A DNA stretch of 38,827 nucleotides from Endozoicomonas acroporae (GCF_002864045.1 NZ_PJPV01000054.1:1-38827); one strand, 5' to 3'; counted from the stretch's first letter, positions 16,331-26,931 are shown. Numbers and translations: made by a program. The notes: generated from the letters alone by a model not told the origin.

Positions 16331-16386
16331 GTTGTAACTGATTTTAGTTTCATTAATTACAAATATCCAGATAAGGATGATTGGGA

Positions 16387-16594
16387 ATGAAGCGATTAAA
16401 CACCGGCCAACTTATTGAACAAGTCATGCTTGAGGTGTCTCCGGTACCAATGAAGGTCCGGTGTATTTTGGCAAAAAGCCATTCTTAAGGCGGCCAAAGA
16501 GATCCGGGCTAAAAAGAAAAAAGCACTTCGTGAGGAGATAATCCAGCAAAGGCTGGATTATCTTAAAGCCGCCAGAAAAGCGCAGAAAAAGTGA
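16387..16594 (+). pseudogene. Broken small reading frame(s), lysine-rich
   Basis: An ATG at 16387 opens a 33-codon frame (MKRLNTGQLIEQVMLEV, later ending AKSHS). An overlapping frame continues without its own start as QKAILKAAKEIRAKKKK and LREEIIQQRLDYLKAARKAQ to a TGA at 16592-16594. Read together with a single frameshift they look like one small Lys/Ala-rich helical protein. I do not recognise it. This is the only content I see in the 16316-16642 gap, apart from a stem-loop at 16537-16562. Confidence 0.3.
16537..16562. repeat. Perfect stem-loop
   Basis: GATAATCCAGC and GCTGGATTATC pair over 11 bases with an AAAG loop. There is no T-tract on either side, so it is not a standard terminator. 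It lies inside the broken small frame. Confidence 0.6.
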
Positions 16595-16642
16595 GCAAAG
16601 CTTACACGCTTCAGGAGCTAGGTTGATAAAAGGTATCGGATC

Positions 16643-17083
16643 CTATTTTAACTCGGCATCCGTGCTGGTTTTATCACCAAGCGCTGCTCTTAACTTTTCG
16701 ATACGACGGCGATTGGTACCGAAATCGTAATAGCCGACGCGAGAGGATGAGCGCACATCAACCGTGCCGTTCGGACGAATAATCAGTATCAGGTCGTCCT
16801 TGAACTTCAGCCAGGGGGTGGTGAACACCGTAATAATGATCTGGTCATTACTGCTGAGAATCTCTGCATTGGGCCAGTTCTGCAAAGTGGCTAACAGTTT
16901 TTTCTTGATCCCCTGGGTATCAGACTGATCAAAGGAAAGGGCGGCAATATTCTGTTTGCCAGAAGCGAGGCTGCTGACGCAATTCGGGCTTTCAGGACAG
17001 GTAAGTTCCGGGACGTCAGCGTGTAGCCAATGGCTGGAAAGTAATAACAGTAAAGGCAGGATGTAGTGCGCGGATTTATTCAT
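16643..17083 (-). CDS. DUF1499-family secreted protein
   Basis: This 146-residue protein has a signal peptide (MNKSAHYILPLLLLLSSHWLHAD, cleavage after the Ala-Asp region) and then CPESPNCVSSLA, the cysteine-flanked start of DUF1499 proteins. The TVDVRSSSRVGYYDFGTNRRRIEKL block is their best-conserved part. The function of the family is unknown. The protein is probably periplasmic. The ATG at 17083 is chosen for AAGGA about 10 bases upstream and because it begins the signal peptide. A longer in-frame reading would place the signal peptide inside the protein. It overlaps the end of another minus-strand frame (17076-17291). Confidence 0.8.
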   Translation of the reverse strand: MNKSAHYILPLLLLLSSHWLHADVPELTCPESPNCVSSLASGKQNIAALSFDQSDTQGIKKKLLATLQNWPNAEILSSNDQIIITVFTTPWLKFKDDLILIIRPNGTVDVRSSSRVGYYDFGTNRRRIEKLRAALGDKTSTDAELK

Positions 17084-17291
17084 TGTTGTTGGTTCCTTCT
17101 TGCAGGTGGTGGTGAAATATATGGCTCCACGTTTTTTCACCCGTAGACCCCGGTTTATCGTGGGCGGAGTGTACAAACAGAATTTTCATGGAGGGTCCCA
17201 CATTGATCAGAGAGGCGTTCAGTGTGTTGAAAAGTTTGCTGTCTGTAAAGTCACTGGCGATGTAAATACCATAATCAGTGGGCCGATATAG
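17076..17291 (-). pseudogene. Protein-like frame ending at the DUF1499 start, 5' end missing
   Basis: A 71-codon frame (TDYGIYIASDFTDSKLFNTL, then KILFVHSAHDKPGSTGEKTW and HIFHHHLQEG) has protein-like composition. It ends in a TAA that overlaps the DUF1499 ATG, as for an upstream operon partner. It opens right after a TGA at 17292-17294 and has no start except an internal ATG (37 residues left) or GTG. It also overlaps the 5' end of the pentapeptide-channel gene on the other strand. I read it as the C-terminal part of a truncated gene. The product is not recognised. Confidence 0.35.
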
Positions 17292-18333
17292 TCAGCACAG
17301 CAGGGAAGATGATGGTTTTCAGCAGAAACTGTCATCAGAATACAGGGCCCGGGGTTTGAATCAGGTGCAGAAGACCGAGCATCAGTGCTCTTTTTTCGGA
17401 CAATATGGTCGTTGCAAAGATGTGGCGGAGTCAGGCAGCCAGCTTTGCTTCTGGCATGATCCTGATGTGGATAAAACCGGAGATGAGGTAAAAGCGAAGC
17501 TGGAAAACAGGGCAGAAACCGGGCTGCCCATGGAAGGCTTTATTCTCCGCAGGGCTAATCTGGACAACGTTAACCTGGTGAACCACAGTGGTGGCAAGCC
17601 ATATCAACTGGTTAACTGTGATTTGAGCAGGGCCAGCCTCTGTAATGGGCATTTTTATCGTGTGGATTTATCGGGCTCCCGACTGTTAAAAGCAAATCTT
17701 TCCAATGCCAATCTGCATAGGGCAAATCTTGAAGGCTGTAATCTGCTGGGGGTGAATCTGAGAAACAGTCTGCTGGATCATGTGAAGTGGGGGGGTAAGC
17801 TTTATCAAGAACAGGAAGCTGCCGCCCATCCTGAAAATGCCATGGCGTTATTTGAAGAAGCGGAAGAGTCTGCCAGAAATATTCGCCGACACTGTGAAAA
17901 CCTCGGCATGATGAGAGAGGCCGGTCATTTTTATTATCGGGAAAGGGTCTTCCATCGGTTGCAGATGCCAAAATGCTCGCGGCAGCGGGTGCTTTCCTAT
18001 CTGGTTGACAGGATCAGTGGCTATGGTGAATCACCGCTGCGAGTGGTGCTTTTTTCCGTGGCTTTGATTGTGTTCTGCTCTTTCCTCTATCTGTTCACCG
18101 GGGTTCAGGGCGGTGATACGGTTATCCGGTTCAGCCAGAATCAGGATCTGTTCCAGAATCTCCGGTATTGGCTTGATTGTCTTTATTTCAGCGTGGTGAC
18201 GTTTACCACCCTTGGCTATGGTGACTTGACCCCGCTGGGGCTGTCCCGGATTGTTGCTGCCTGTGAAGCATTCACTGGCAGCTTTTCTCTGGCGCTTTTT
18301 GTTGTCTTGTTTGTAAAGAAGATGATCCGCTAA
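17278..18333 (+). CDS. Pentapeptide-repeat potassium-channel-like protein
   Basis: This 351-residue protein has four parts. Residues 37-60 have a Cys/His arrangement (C37, C46, C57, H60) that resembles a small metal-binding knuckle. Residues 90-165 hold pentapeptide repeats with the A(D/N)LXX pattern (RRANLDNVNL; LLKANLSNANLHRANLEGCNL). Residues 170-245 are a hydrophilic helical link. Residues 255-348 are a two-helix ion-channel module: helix about 255-275, pore loop with the K+ selectivity signature TTLGYGD (310-316), and helix about 323-347. Pentapeptide-channel fusions exist in bacteria and are poorly characterised. The start is uncertain: GTG 17278 has no ribosome-binding site and the first ATG is at residue 85. 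A stem-loop (18360-18391) follows. Confidence 0.8.
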   Translation: MGRYSQHSREDDGFQQKLSSEYRARGLNQVQKTEHQCSFFGQYGRCKDVAESGSQLCFWHDPDVDKTGDEVKAKLENRAETGLPMEGFILRRANLDNVNLVNHSGGKPYQLVNCDLSRASLCNGHFYRVDLSGSRLLKANLSNANLHRANLEGCNLLGVNLRNSLLDHVKWGGKLYQEQEAAAHPENAMALFEEAEESARNIRRHCENLGMMREAGHFYYRERVFHRLQMPKCSRQRVLSYLVDRISGYGESPLRVVLFSVALIVFCSFLYLFTGVQGGDTVIRFSQNQDLFQNLRYWLDCLYFSVVTFTTLGYGDLTPLGLSRIVAACEAFTGSFSLALFVVLFVKKMIR

Positions 18334-18422
18334 AAGAGATTGCCTCGGAGTCACAGAGACACGGAGAAAAGCAAAAAGCTTTTCCTCTGTGGCAAAAAAG
18401 GAAATTATTCAGGCTCAATTCC

Positions 18423-18923
18423 TTAGTTGTCCGTTGCATAAGCCTCCGCTTCATCCGGATCACAGCTGATGGCAGCATGAGGCTGGCCTTGCAGCAACTG
18501 CTTAAACTGTTCCCTTTGAATATGCACCAGTTCCCGGTGATTACCTCCCTGCAGGTAAAGATCCTGAACGGCGTTGAGTTCATCATCCCAGCAGGTTTTC
18601 ATGCCATAGGCTATGCCCATTGCCGGTACTGCCCCCATCTCACAGTCCGGGAACAGCTCCTCAAGACTTTGTTCACTGACCAGGTGAAGATGGCGATTCA
18701 GTTTGGTATTTATCCAGCGCAGCATTAATTTGTTCATGGAGGGAACAATGGCCATTACGTGGCCTTCCTCATCCTGAAGAACGATGGCTTTAGCCATATG
18801 TTTAACGGGAACGCAGGCGACATGGGCAGTGTTGAGTGCACGGTCTGAATAAGGGTGACTGACCACTTCATAATCGACCTGGTTGTGAGCTAAAAAAGCC
18901 TGAAGTTTTGCAGCGATTGACAT
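18423..18923 (-). CDS. YbaK/EbsC-family aminoacyl-tRNA deacylase-like protein
   Basis: This 166-residue protein has the YbaK/ProXp fold signatures: YEVVSHPYSDRALNTAHVA, then VKHMAKAIVLQDEEGHVMAIVP and GAVPAMGIAYGMKTCWDDEL. Family members hydrolyse mischarged tRNAs such as Cys-tRNA(Pro) or Ala-tRNA(Pro). The specificity of this one is not evident. The ATG at 18923 is preceded by GAGAG and matches relatives. An in-frame TTG 15 bases upstream is less likely. It is divergent from nhaD. Confidence 0.85.
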   Translation of the reverse strand: MSIAAKLQAFLAHNQVDYEVVSHPYSDRALNTAHVACVPVKHMAKAIVLQDEEGHVMAIVPSMNKLMLRWINTKLNRHLHLVSEQSLEELFPDCEMGAVPAMGIAYGMKTCWDDELNAVQDLYLQGGNHRELVHIQREQFKQLLQGQPHAAISCDPDEAEAYATDN

Positions 18924-19131
18924 CAGACACTCTCTCAAAAATCATTCTCGAAAATATTGAACAGCTGTTCTATAAAGTCTATACGCAAACCTGTTGAATT
19001 ATTGTTCAATATAAAGCGGTTTTTAAGCTAAAAAAGTATTAATAACTTTTTTTTCATATCGCTATTGGCTTTCGTATCGTCTTGCCTGTTTATCCTGCCA
19101 CTGCGTAATGCTGCTGTTATTTGCTGCTTTT

Positions 19132-19160
19132 TTGCACTCTGCTCTCGGTATAGGTATCCT
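19132..19160 (+). promoter_or_regulatory. Possible sigma-70 promoter of nhaD
   Basis: TTGCAC (19132-19137) and TATCCT (19155-19160) are separated by 17 bases, with four of six matches in each hexamer. They lie about 60 bases before the nhaD start in the roughly 300-base divergent gap. Confidence 0.3.
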
Positions 19161-19221
19161 TCGCGATCTTTAAATTTACCAATTTAGCACTGGCTTCAGA
19201 TTGAGCCTGTGGGACGAAGTT

Positions 19222-20616
19222 ATGATGACAATAATGAAAAGACGCCTGTCAATGGGAGCGCTAGCCTGCCTGCCGACCACCGCTCTGGCTGGCGATAATG
19301 TGCTGGGGGTAACATCCAGCCCGTTAGCCTGGGCCTGCATTGCCATTTTTGTAATTGCCTACTGCCTGGTGATGGCCGAAGAGCAGCTTCATCTGCGTAA
19401 GTCCAAACCGGTGATTATGGCGGCGGGAATCATTTGGGCACTGATTGCTTTTATTGCTACACAGAAGGGTGTTTCCCACGAAGAACTGAAACAGGCCGTA
19501 ATGCATGATCTGGAAGAGTATGCGGCGATGTTCCTCTTTCTGCTGGTGGCCATGACCTACATTAATGCCATGGAAGACCGGCAGGTGTTTGCCACGTTAC
19601 GCAGCTGGCTGATCAGCAAGGGCTTTAATTACCGAAGTCTTTTCTGGATAACCGGCGCTATGGCGTTCTTTATTTCTCCGGTGGCCGACAATCTTACCAC
19701 TGCGCTGTTAATGGGCGCGGTGATCATGGCCGTAGGTGAAGGAAGACCAGCGTTTATTACCCTGGCCATGATCAATGTGGTGGTTGCTGCCAATGCTGGT
19801 GGTGCTTTCAGCCCCTTTGGCGATATTACCACTCTGATGGTATGGCAGGCAGGCAAGCTTGAGTTCTTTACCTTTTTCAGCCTCTTTATACCGTCGGTGG
19901 TTAATTATCTGGTACCGGCCATCATCATGAGCTTTTTCATTGAGAAAGGGCGTCCGGTGGGTGTGCGAGTGGATAGTACCATTCGTCGTGGTGGTATTGC
20001 CATCTGCTGTCTTTTCCTGGTGACCATTTTCCTGGCGGTCAGTTTTGAGAAAGCTTTAGGTCTGCCGCCATTTATGGGGATGATGACCGGTCTCGCCCTG
20101 TTGATGTTCTATACCTATGTCATGAATATTCAGGGGCTGACCAGTAACCGCCGGTTGACGGCGCGTCCCCGGGCCAAAGAGGATAAAATCGATATCTTCC
20201 AGGAAGTGGCCCATGCCGAATGGGATACACTGTTGTTCTTCTTTGGTGTCATCTTCTCGGTGGGTGGTCTGCGCTATCTCGGTTATCTCGACCTTGCCTC
20301 GGAAACCATGTATGCCGACCTCGGGGCAACGTGGACTAATATCATTGCCGGTATAATCTCTGCCATTGTCGATAACATTCCGGTGATGTTTGCCATCCTT
20401 GGAATGGATCCTGAAATGGACGCCTTCCAGTGGTTATTGATAACGCTGACCGCAGGTGTGGGTGGCAGTCTGCTATCCATCGGCTCCGCTGCTGGTGTTG
20501 CCTTGATGGGGACATCGAAAGGTGGCTACACCTTTATGACCCATCTCCGCTGGAGTTGGGCCATTGCCCTGGGGTATGCGGCCAGTATCTGGGTTCACTT
20601 TCTGGTGAACAGCTAA
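19222..20616 (+). CDS. nhaD: Na+/H+ antiporter NhaD
   Basis: This inner-membrane antiporter of about 464 residues exports Na+ (or Li+) in exchange for H+ and is common in marine bacteria. It begins with a signal-like segment (LSMGALACLPTTALAG) and has about 12 hydrophobic helices. The NhaD/ion-transporter signatures are visible: HDLEEYAAMFLFLLVAMTYI, the conserved SPVADNLTTALLMG and NAGGAFSPFGDITTLMVWQAG blocks, and AIVDNIPVMFAILGM in the second half. Polar residues D, N and T inside helices are expected for ion binding. The ATG at 19222 (or 19225) is chosen over the in-frame TTG at 19201. Confidence 0.95.
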   Translation: MMTIMKRRLSMGALACLPTTALAGDNVLGVTSSPLAWACIAIFVIAYCLVMAEEQLHLRKSKPVIMAAGIIWALIAFIATQKGVSHEELKQAVMHDLEEYAAMFLFLLVAMTYINAMEDRQVFATLRSWLISKGFNYRSLFWITGAMAFFISPVADNLTTALLMGAVIMAVGEGRPAFITLAMINVVVAANAGGAFSPFGDITTLMVWQAGKLEFFTFFSLFIPSVVNYLVPAIIMSFFIEKGRPVGVRVDSTIRRGGIAICCLFLVTIFLAVSFEKALGLPPFMGMMTGLALLMFYTYVMNIQGLTSNRRLTARPRAKEDKIDIFQEVAHAEWDTLLFFFGVIFSVGGLRYLGYLDLASETMYADLGATWTNIIAGIISAIVDNIPVMFAILGMDPEMDAFQWLLITLTAGVGGSLLSIGSAAGVALMGTSKGGYTFMTHLRWSWAIALGYAASIWVHFLVNS

Positions 20617-20738
20617 TCAGGGGGGGATCTTCAGGGGCTGTAAAAAAGAAACGTTATCTGAAGGGTTTGAAAATCAAGCCTTTCGTTTGCTCCATTCAGA
20701 TATGCATTTGAGTAGTGCATCCAGCATTTACCCGCGCT

Positions 20739-20775
20739 CTTCCCCCTTCTACCAGCTCAAGGAAGTAGGGGGAAG
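20739..20775. terminator. Stem-loop between convergent nhaD and gatB
   Basis: CTTCCCCCT (20739-20747) pairs with AGGGGGAAG (20767-20775). There is no T-tract on either strand, so termination is inferred from its place between convergent genes. Confidence 0.45.
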
Positions 20776-20788
20776 CGTTTGTTAAAGT

Positions 20789-22237
20789 TTAGCCATCCAG
20801 CTTCTGTTTCAGAATTTGATTGACCATACCGGGGTTGGCCTTGCCTTTGGACGCTTTCATGCACTGACCCACAAAGAAGCCGATCATTTTTCCGCGCTTG
20901 TCTTCCTCAGCCACACGATAATTCTCAACCTGCTGGGTATTGTTGGCCAGAACGTCATCGATCATGGCTTCAATGGCACCGGTATCGGTCACCTGCTTGA
21001 GGCCTTTTTTCTCGATGACTGCATCGGCCGTGCTGCACTCACCCTGCCAGAGTACTTCAAAGACCTCTTTGGCGATTTTGCCGGAGATGGTGTTGTCTTT
21101 GATGCGCTTGATCAGGCCGCCGAGCATATCGGCAGTCACCGGACTTGCGCTGATGGCAATGCTGTTCTGATTCAGGGATCTGGACAGTTCTCCCATAATC
21201 CAGTTGGCAGACAGTTTGGCATCATCACTGGCATGGACGGTGGCTTCAAAGTAGTTTGCCGTCCCCTGGTCAGCAGAAAGTATTTCGGCATCGTAATCGC
21301 TCAGGCCAAAATCAGCGATAAAACGTGCTTTTTTGGCATCTGGCATTTCAGGCATTTCAGTCTTCAGTTTTTCAAGACGACTGTCGTCAATAATAACCGG
21401 CAGCAGGTCAGGGCAGGGGAAGTAACGGTAATCGTTCGCTTCTTCTTTGCTGCGCATGGAGCGGGCTTCGCCGGTATCACCGTTATAGAGACGGGTCTCC
21501 TGGATAACGGTTCCGCCATCTTCAATCAGGTCGATCTGGCGCTCTACCTCTTTGAGGATGGCAGCTTCCATAAACTTGAAGGAATTCAGGTTTTTGGTTT
21601 CTGTGCGGGTACCGAACTCTTGTTGTCCTTTAGGGCGAACGGAGACGTTAACATCAAACCGCATGGAACCCTGGGACATATCGCCATCGCAGATGCCCAG
21701 TGTAGTGACAATGGAGTGCAGCTTTTTGGCAAAGGCCACGGCTTCCTCGGCATTGCGGAGATCAGGTTCTGTGACAATCTCAATCAGGGGAGTCCCGGCA
21801 CGGTTCAGGTCAATGCCGGACATACCGTGAAAGTCTTCGTGCAGGCTTTTTCCTGCATCTTCCTCCAGGTGAGCATGGTGGATGCGAATACTCTTGGTAG
21901 AGCCATCCGCCAAGGTGATATCCACATGACCAGCGCCCACTATTGGCTTTTCCAGCTGGGTGGTCTGGTAGCCTTTTGGCAGATCCGGGTAGAAGTAGTT
22001 TTTACGCTCGAAAACATTCACCTTGTTGATGTCGGCATCGATGCCCAGGCCAAACTTGATGGCCATATTGATGGCTTCTTCGTTAACCACGGGCAGGATG
22101 CCGGGCAGACCAAGGTCTACCGCGCAGGCCTGGGTGTTGGGTGCGGCACCAAAAGCGGTGGATGCACCGGAGAATATTTTGGTTTTGGTGGCGAGCTGGA
22201 CGTGAATCTCCAGTCCGATAACGGTTTCCCATTGCAT
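20789..22237 (-). CDS. gatB: Asp-tRNA(Asn)/Glu-tRNA(Gln) amidotransferase subunit B
   Basis: GatB is the kinase and tRNA-binding subunit of the GatCAB amidotransferase. Its 482 residues are the usual length. Signatures are [20 protein letters not shown] at the start, the [14 protein letters not shown] block, [31 protein letters not shown], and [13 protein letters not shown]. The C-terminal YqeY-like tail ends [13 protein letters not shown]. It works with GatA (amidase) and GatC to convert Glu-tRNA(Gln) and/or Asp-tRNA(Asn). It is the last gene of gatCAB, 11 bases after gatA. Confidence 0.97.
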   Translation of the reverse strand: MQWETVIGLEIHVQLATKTKIFSGASTAFGAAPNTQACAVDLGLPGILPVVNEEAINMAIKFGLGIDADINKVNVFERKNYFYPDLPKGYQTTQLEKPIVGAGHVDITLADGSTKSIRIHHAHLEEDAGKSLHEDFHGMSGIDLNRAGTPLIEIVTEPDLRNAEEAVAFAKKLHSIVTTLGICDGDMSQGSMRFDVNVSVRPKGQQEFGTRTETKNLNSFKFMEAAILKEVERQIDLIEDGGTVIQETRLYNGDTGEARSMRSKEEANDYRYFPCPDLLPVIIDDSRLEKLKTEMPEMPDAKKARFIADFGLSDYDAEILSADQGTANYFEATVHASDDAKLSANWIMGELSRSLNQNSIAISASPVTADMLGGLIKRIKDNTISGKIAKEVFEVLWQGECSTADAVIEKKGLKQVTDTGAIEAMIDDVLANNTQQVENYRVAEEDKRGKMIGFFVGQCMKASKGKANPGMVNQILKQKLDG

Positions 22238-22248
22238 ATTACTGTGTC

Positions 22249-23700
22249 CTAAACCAATGCCGGAGATTTCTGGTGCCAGTCGGTCGCCTGCTGGAAGCGG
22301 TGGCCAATATTCAACAGACGGGCTTCATCAAAGTGTTGGCCAATGATCTGCAGGCCGACCGGGCGCTGGTTTGCCATGCCAGCAGGAACGGATAATCCGG
22401 GCAGGCCCGCCAGGTTAACCGACAGTGTATAGATATCCGAGAGGTACATGGCGACCGGATCATTGCTCATGGAGCCAATGTCAAAGGCGGATGTCGGGGC
22501 GTTAGGGCCCATGATGACATCACACTCTTTAAAGGCGTTGAGGAAGTCATCACGGATCAGGCGACGGATCTGCTGGGCCTTGCGGTAATAGGCGTCGTAG
22601 TAGCCAGCCGAGAGGGCGTAGGTACCCACAATAATACGACGTTTGACTTCTTCACCAAAACCTTCGCTGCGGCTGCGAATGTAGAGATCCATCAAGTCTT
22701 TCGGGTCTTCGCAGCGATGCCCGAAACGCACGCCGTCAAAGCGGGACAGGTTGGAAGAGGCTTCTGCCGGGGCAATCACGTAGTAGGCAGGAATGCACAG
22801 CCTGGCATTGGGCAGGCTGACCTCCTTGACGTTTGCACCGAGCTTTTCATATTCGGCAATGGCATTGCGGATCTGCTGTTCCACTTCACTGTCCAGTCCG
22901 GCCGCGAAGTACTCTTTTGGCAGCCCAATGGTCAGGCCTTCCAGGGAGTCATTCAGTGTTGCCGTGTAGTCCGGTACTTCATGGTCAAGACAGGTGGAGT
23001 CCTGGTTATCAAAGCCCGCCATGGTGTTCAGCATAATGGCGGCATCTTCAGCGGAGCGGGTCATTGGGCCAGCCTGATCAAGGCTTGATGCGTAGGCCAC
23101 CATACCCCACCGGGAAACCCGGCCATAGGTTGGCTTCATTCCGGTAATGCCGCAGTGTGAGGCAGGCTGGCGAATGGACCCGCCGGTATCCGTGCCGGTA
23201 GCGCCAGCCGCCAGCTGGGCTGCTACAGCTGCCGCAGAACCGCCGGAGGAGCCGCCGGGGATGGCGGATTTGTCCCATGGGTTTTTGACCGGGCCATAAT
23301 GGCTGTTTTCATTGGAAGAGCCCATGGCAAACTCATCCATATTGGTTTTGCCCAGCATAACGGCACCCGCATCCCTGAATTTGCCGGTGACGGTGGACTC
23401 ATAAGGGGCAATAAAGTTGTCCAGCATTTTTGAACCACAGGAGGTTTTTACGCCTTGTGTGCAGAACAGGTCTTTATGGGCAACGGGAATGCCGGTCATG
23501 GCGTTGGCATCACCCGCCGCACGGCGCTGGTCGGCGGCGGCTGCCTGTTCCAGGGCTAACGCTTCAGTCACCGTAATAAAGCTGTTGATGTCACCATCGA
23601 ACAGCCTGATTCGGTCAAGGTAGGTTTGTGTCAACTCGACACTGGATATTTCGCCACTGGCTAATGCCCGGCTCTGTTCTGCAATGGTTTTATCGTACAT
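22249..23700 (-). CDS. gatA: Asp-tRNA(Asn)/Glu-tRNA(Gln) amidotransferase subunit A
   Basis: GatA is the glutaminase subunit, about 483 residues from the ATG at 23700 ([10 protein letters not shown]). It has the amidase-signature Ser-cisSer-Lys site: the lysine in [10 protein letters not shown], then [13 protein letters not shown] and [20 protein letters not shown]. Ammonia released from glutamine is channelled to GatB. An upstream in-frame ATG at 23769 would add 23 residues not found in the family. Neither start has a clear Shine-Dalgarno sequence, so coupling to gatC is unlikely (131-base gap). Confidence 0.97.
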   Translation of the reverse strand: MYDKTIAEQSRALASGEISSVELTQTYLDRIRLFDGDINSFITVTEALALEQAAAADQRRAAGDANAMTGIPVAHKDLFCTQGVKTSCGSKMLDNFIAPYESTVTGKFRDAGAVMLGKTNMDEFAMGSSNENSHYGPVKNPWDKSAIPGGSSGGSAAAVAAQLAAGATGTDTGGSIRQPASHCGITGMKPTYGRVSRWGMVAYASSLDQAGPMTRSAEDAAIMLNTMAGFDNQDSTCLDHEVPDYTATLNDSLEGLTIGLPKEYFAAGLDSEVEQQIRNAIAEYEKLGANVKEVSLPNARLCIPAYYVIAPAEASSNLSRFDGVRFGHRCEDPKDLMDLYIRSRSEGFGEEVKRRIIVGTYALSAGYYDAYYRKAQQIRRLIRDDFLNAFKECDVIMGPNAPTSAFDIGSMSNDPVAMYLSDIYTLSVNLAGLPGLSVPAGMANQRPVGLQIIGQHFDEARLLNIGHRFQQATDWHQKSPALV

Positions 23701-23831
23701 GGGATTCGGTCGGTTGGAAGTCGTATTGTATAGAAGAGGCTCAGCTTCTACCGGACTCAGAGCAGTCATTATGAAAATAATGCCTTTTCGGCGTTTCTAC
23801 CACGATCACTGCTGCAATATTTTCTGACGTG

Positions 23832-24119
23832 TCACTCAATAACACGGGGAACCAGAAAGAGGCCTTCTTCAACGGCAGGCGCGCAGCCCTGTAATTGCTC
23901 TCGCTGGTTTTCTTCGGTGACCTGGTCAGGGCGCAGGCGCTGGATGGCATCCAGAGGGTGTGCCAGGGGTTCCACGCCCAGTGTATCAACGGCCTGCATG
24001 CTATCGACCAGTTCCAGTATGCTGCTGATGGTGGCAGCGGTTACTTCCACTGCATCGTCGTCAATGGACAGACGTGCAAGTTTTGCAACCTTTTTGACTC
24101 CAGAGGCGTCGATGGCCAT
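23832..24119 (-). CDS. gatC: Asp-tRNA(Asn)/Glu-tRNA(Gln) amidotransferase subunit C
   Basis: This 95-residue protein starts MAIDASGVKKVAKLARLSID, the usual GatC N-terminal helix. It continues with the helical SSILELVDSMQAVDTLGVEP and PLAHPLDAIQRLRPD blocks and ends LFLVPRVIE. GatC stabilises GatA in the complex. GGAG lies 11 bases before the ATG at 24119. A longer in-frame start (24149) would lack family support. It is first in the leftward gatCAB unit and divergent from mreB. Confidence 0.95.
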   Translation of the reverse strand: MAIDASGVKKVAKLARLSIDDDAVEVTAATISSILELVDSMQAVDTLGVEPLAHPLDAIQRLRPDQVTEENQREQLQGCAPAVEEGLFLVPRVIE

Positions 24120-25519
<1,400 letters not shown>

Positions 25520-25552
25520 CGGCTCTGTTAATCAAGCACCTGTTGGAAAATG

Positions 25553-25585
25553 ATCAGCAATATTTCTTCCCGAGGTATTGCTGAT
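25553..25585. repeat. Stem-loop after mreB
   Basis: ATCAGCAATA (25553-25562) pairs perfectly with TATTGCTGAT (25576-25585) around a 13-base loop. It lies 34 bases after the mreB stop. It could attenuate read-through into mreC or protect the mreB mRNA end. No T-run follows directly. Confidence 0.5.
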
Positions 25586-25857
25586 TTGCTATTTTGGTCT
25601 GCCACCGCAGTAGGGTAGTCTATTCTCGGACAGCCTCCTAGACGGACGCTTAAGTCCGACAGGCTCCTGGGCAAAGTTAGCAGTCCTCTTCAGGTGATCA
25701 GTGTTTTTTCGGTAATCGCGGCTTTTCCGGGAAGTGTTGAACTCATCACCTTAAATAGCTGATCACTGAAAATTGTCAGCCAGACATGGGTGTCGATAGG
25801 ACGGTGCTTCAGGTTTTTGATATGGCCTTTTCAAGGCAATTAATTTGAGGCCTGGTA

Positions 25858-26013
25858 ATACCAATTCCGCCTTCTAAAGATTGAGCAAGTCATTTTGGAC
25901 AGCTGGGCAAGGCGGAATGACGAGTAATAGCAGGGCTATTGCGAGGAATTCCAACGAAGATCCAGCTGTTCAAAATGGCTGCGCAGTTCATATTTAGAAG
26001 GTGGAATTGGTAT
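25858..26013. repeat. 156-bp palindromic element (MITE-like) at the mreC start
   Basis: The two halves are long imperfect inverted repeats. The left end ATACCAATTCCGCCTTCTAA mirrors the right end TTAGAAGGTGGAATTGGTAT with one mismatch. Internal blocks also mirror: GTCATTTTGGACAGCTGG with CCAGCTGTTCAAAATGGC, and near the centre AATAGC with GCTATT. Arms are about 74 bases. There is no reading frame of its own, so it would be a non-autonomous element, or a large hairpin in RNA. Its right half reads into mreC. Confidence 0.8.
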
Positions 26014-26931
26014 AAGGAGCAGGTTATTAAACCGATTTTCAGTCAACGCCAGTCTCTGGTCACGCGCTTTGTTTTGCTGATCATCCTGTCATTGGCGATT
26101 TTGTATTTTGATCATAGCTATCGCGCCCTGTCACAGGTTCGCCAGTGGCTGACTGTTGCTGCTACGCCTGTCCTGTTTCTTGCTGATCTGCCCGGGCGTA
26201 TCTGGGGAACCGCTTCACAGGTGGTGATGTCGCACAACGACTTGCTTCAGGAAAACGCCCGTCTCAAGGCACGAAACCTGATTCTTGAACAGAAGGTTCA
26301 GAAGCTTGCCTCATTAACAGCCCAGAATATCCGCCTGCGGGAGTTGCTGAACTCTTCTGAACTGGTGGATGAGCAGGTATTGGTTGCCGAGGTGGTTGGT
26401 GTTGACCCTGATCCTTTCCGGCACCGGGTGATCATTAACAAGGGAGCCATTGACAAGGTCTACGAAGGGCAGGCCATTCTCGATGCTCATGGCGTGATGG
26501 GGCAGGTCATTGAGGTCAGCCCGGTCAGCAGTCGGGTGTTGATGCTGACCGATGTGGCGGCCCGCATTCCTGTACAAAATCACCGAACCAAATATCGAGC
26601 TATTGCTACGGGGACCGGTCGTACGGATCGCCTTGAATTGCAGCATATCCCGGTTACTGAAGATTTTCAGGAGGGTGATCTCCTGACCAGTTCGGGGCTG
26701 GGCGGCATCTATCCCGAGGGGTACCCGGTGGGGGTGGTTACCCGGGTTATCCATAATTCCGGCGATGCCTTTGCCTCTATTGAAGTTAAGCCTCTTGCTG
26801 AAGTGAATAGAAGCCGGGTTGTGCTTCTGGTTTTTCGGGAAGTCTCTGGCCTGATTGAGCCGATCAATGCTGCCCAGACAGGTGTTTCAAAGACCAAGGC
26901 AGAGAAGAAAACAGATGAGGTGCGGCGATAA
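25975..26931 (+). CDS. mreC: Rod-shape-determining protein MreC
   Basis: This is a bitopic inner-membrane protein that links MreB to the periplasmic wall-synthesis enzymes. The sequence recognisable as MreC begins at IKPIFSQRQSLVTRFVLLI, with one membrane helix (LLIILSLAILYF), a coiled coil (LLQENARLKARNLILEQKVQKL), then the two beta-barrel domains (VVGVDPDPFRHRVIINKG; GLGGIYPEGYPVGVV). The 5' end lies in the palindromic element at 25858-26013. The ATG at 25975 inside it adds about 17 foreign residues. TTG 25939 is also open. AAGGAG at 26014-26019 stands 6 bases before an in-frame ATT (26026), a possible rare start. The true start is unresolved. Its stop overlaps the mreD ATG by one base. Confidence 0.93.
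   Translation: MAAQFIFRRWNWYKEQVIKPIFSQRQSLVTRFVLLIILSLAILYFDHSYRALSQVRQWLTVAATPVLFLADLPGRIWGTASQVVMSHNDLLQENARLKARNLILEQKVQKLASLTAQNIRLRELLNSSELVDEQVLVAEVVGVDPDPFRHRVIINKGAIDKVYEGQAILDAHGVMGQVIEVSPVSSRVLMLTDVAARIPVQNHRTKYRAIATGTGRTDRLELQHIPVTEDFQEGDLLTSSGLGGIYPEGYPVGVVTRVIHNSGDAFASIEVKPLAEVNRSRVVLLVFREVSGLIEPINAAQTGVSKTKAEKKTDEVRR

Noticed and set aside
18360..18391. Stem-loop after the channel gene as a rho-independent terminator
   Set aside because: The arms pair (CACGGAGAAAAGC with GCTTTTCCTCTGTG, one gap and one mismatch) but no T-run follows on either strand.
20816..22252. Long open frame (478 codons) on the plus strand antisense to gatB
   Set aside because: It is the exact shadow of the strongly conserved gatB gene. 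Its translation has no domain-like pattern and no ribosome-binding site.
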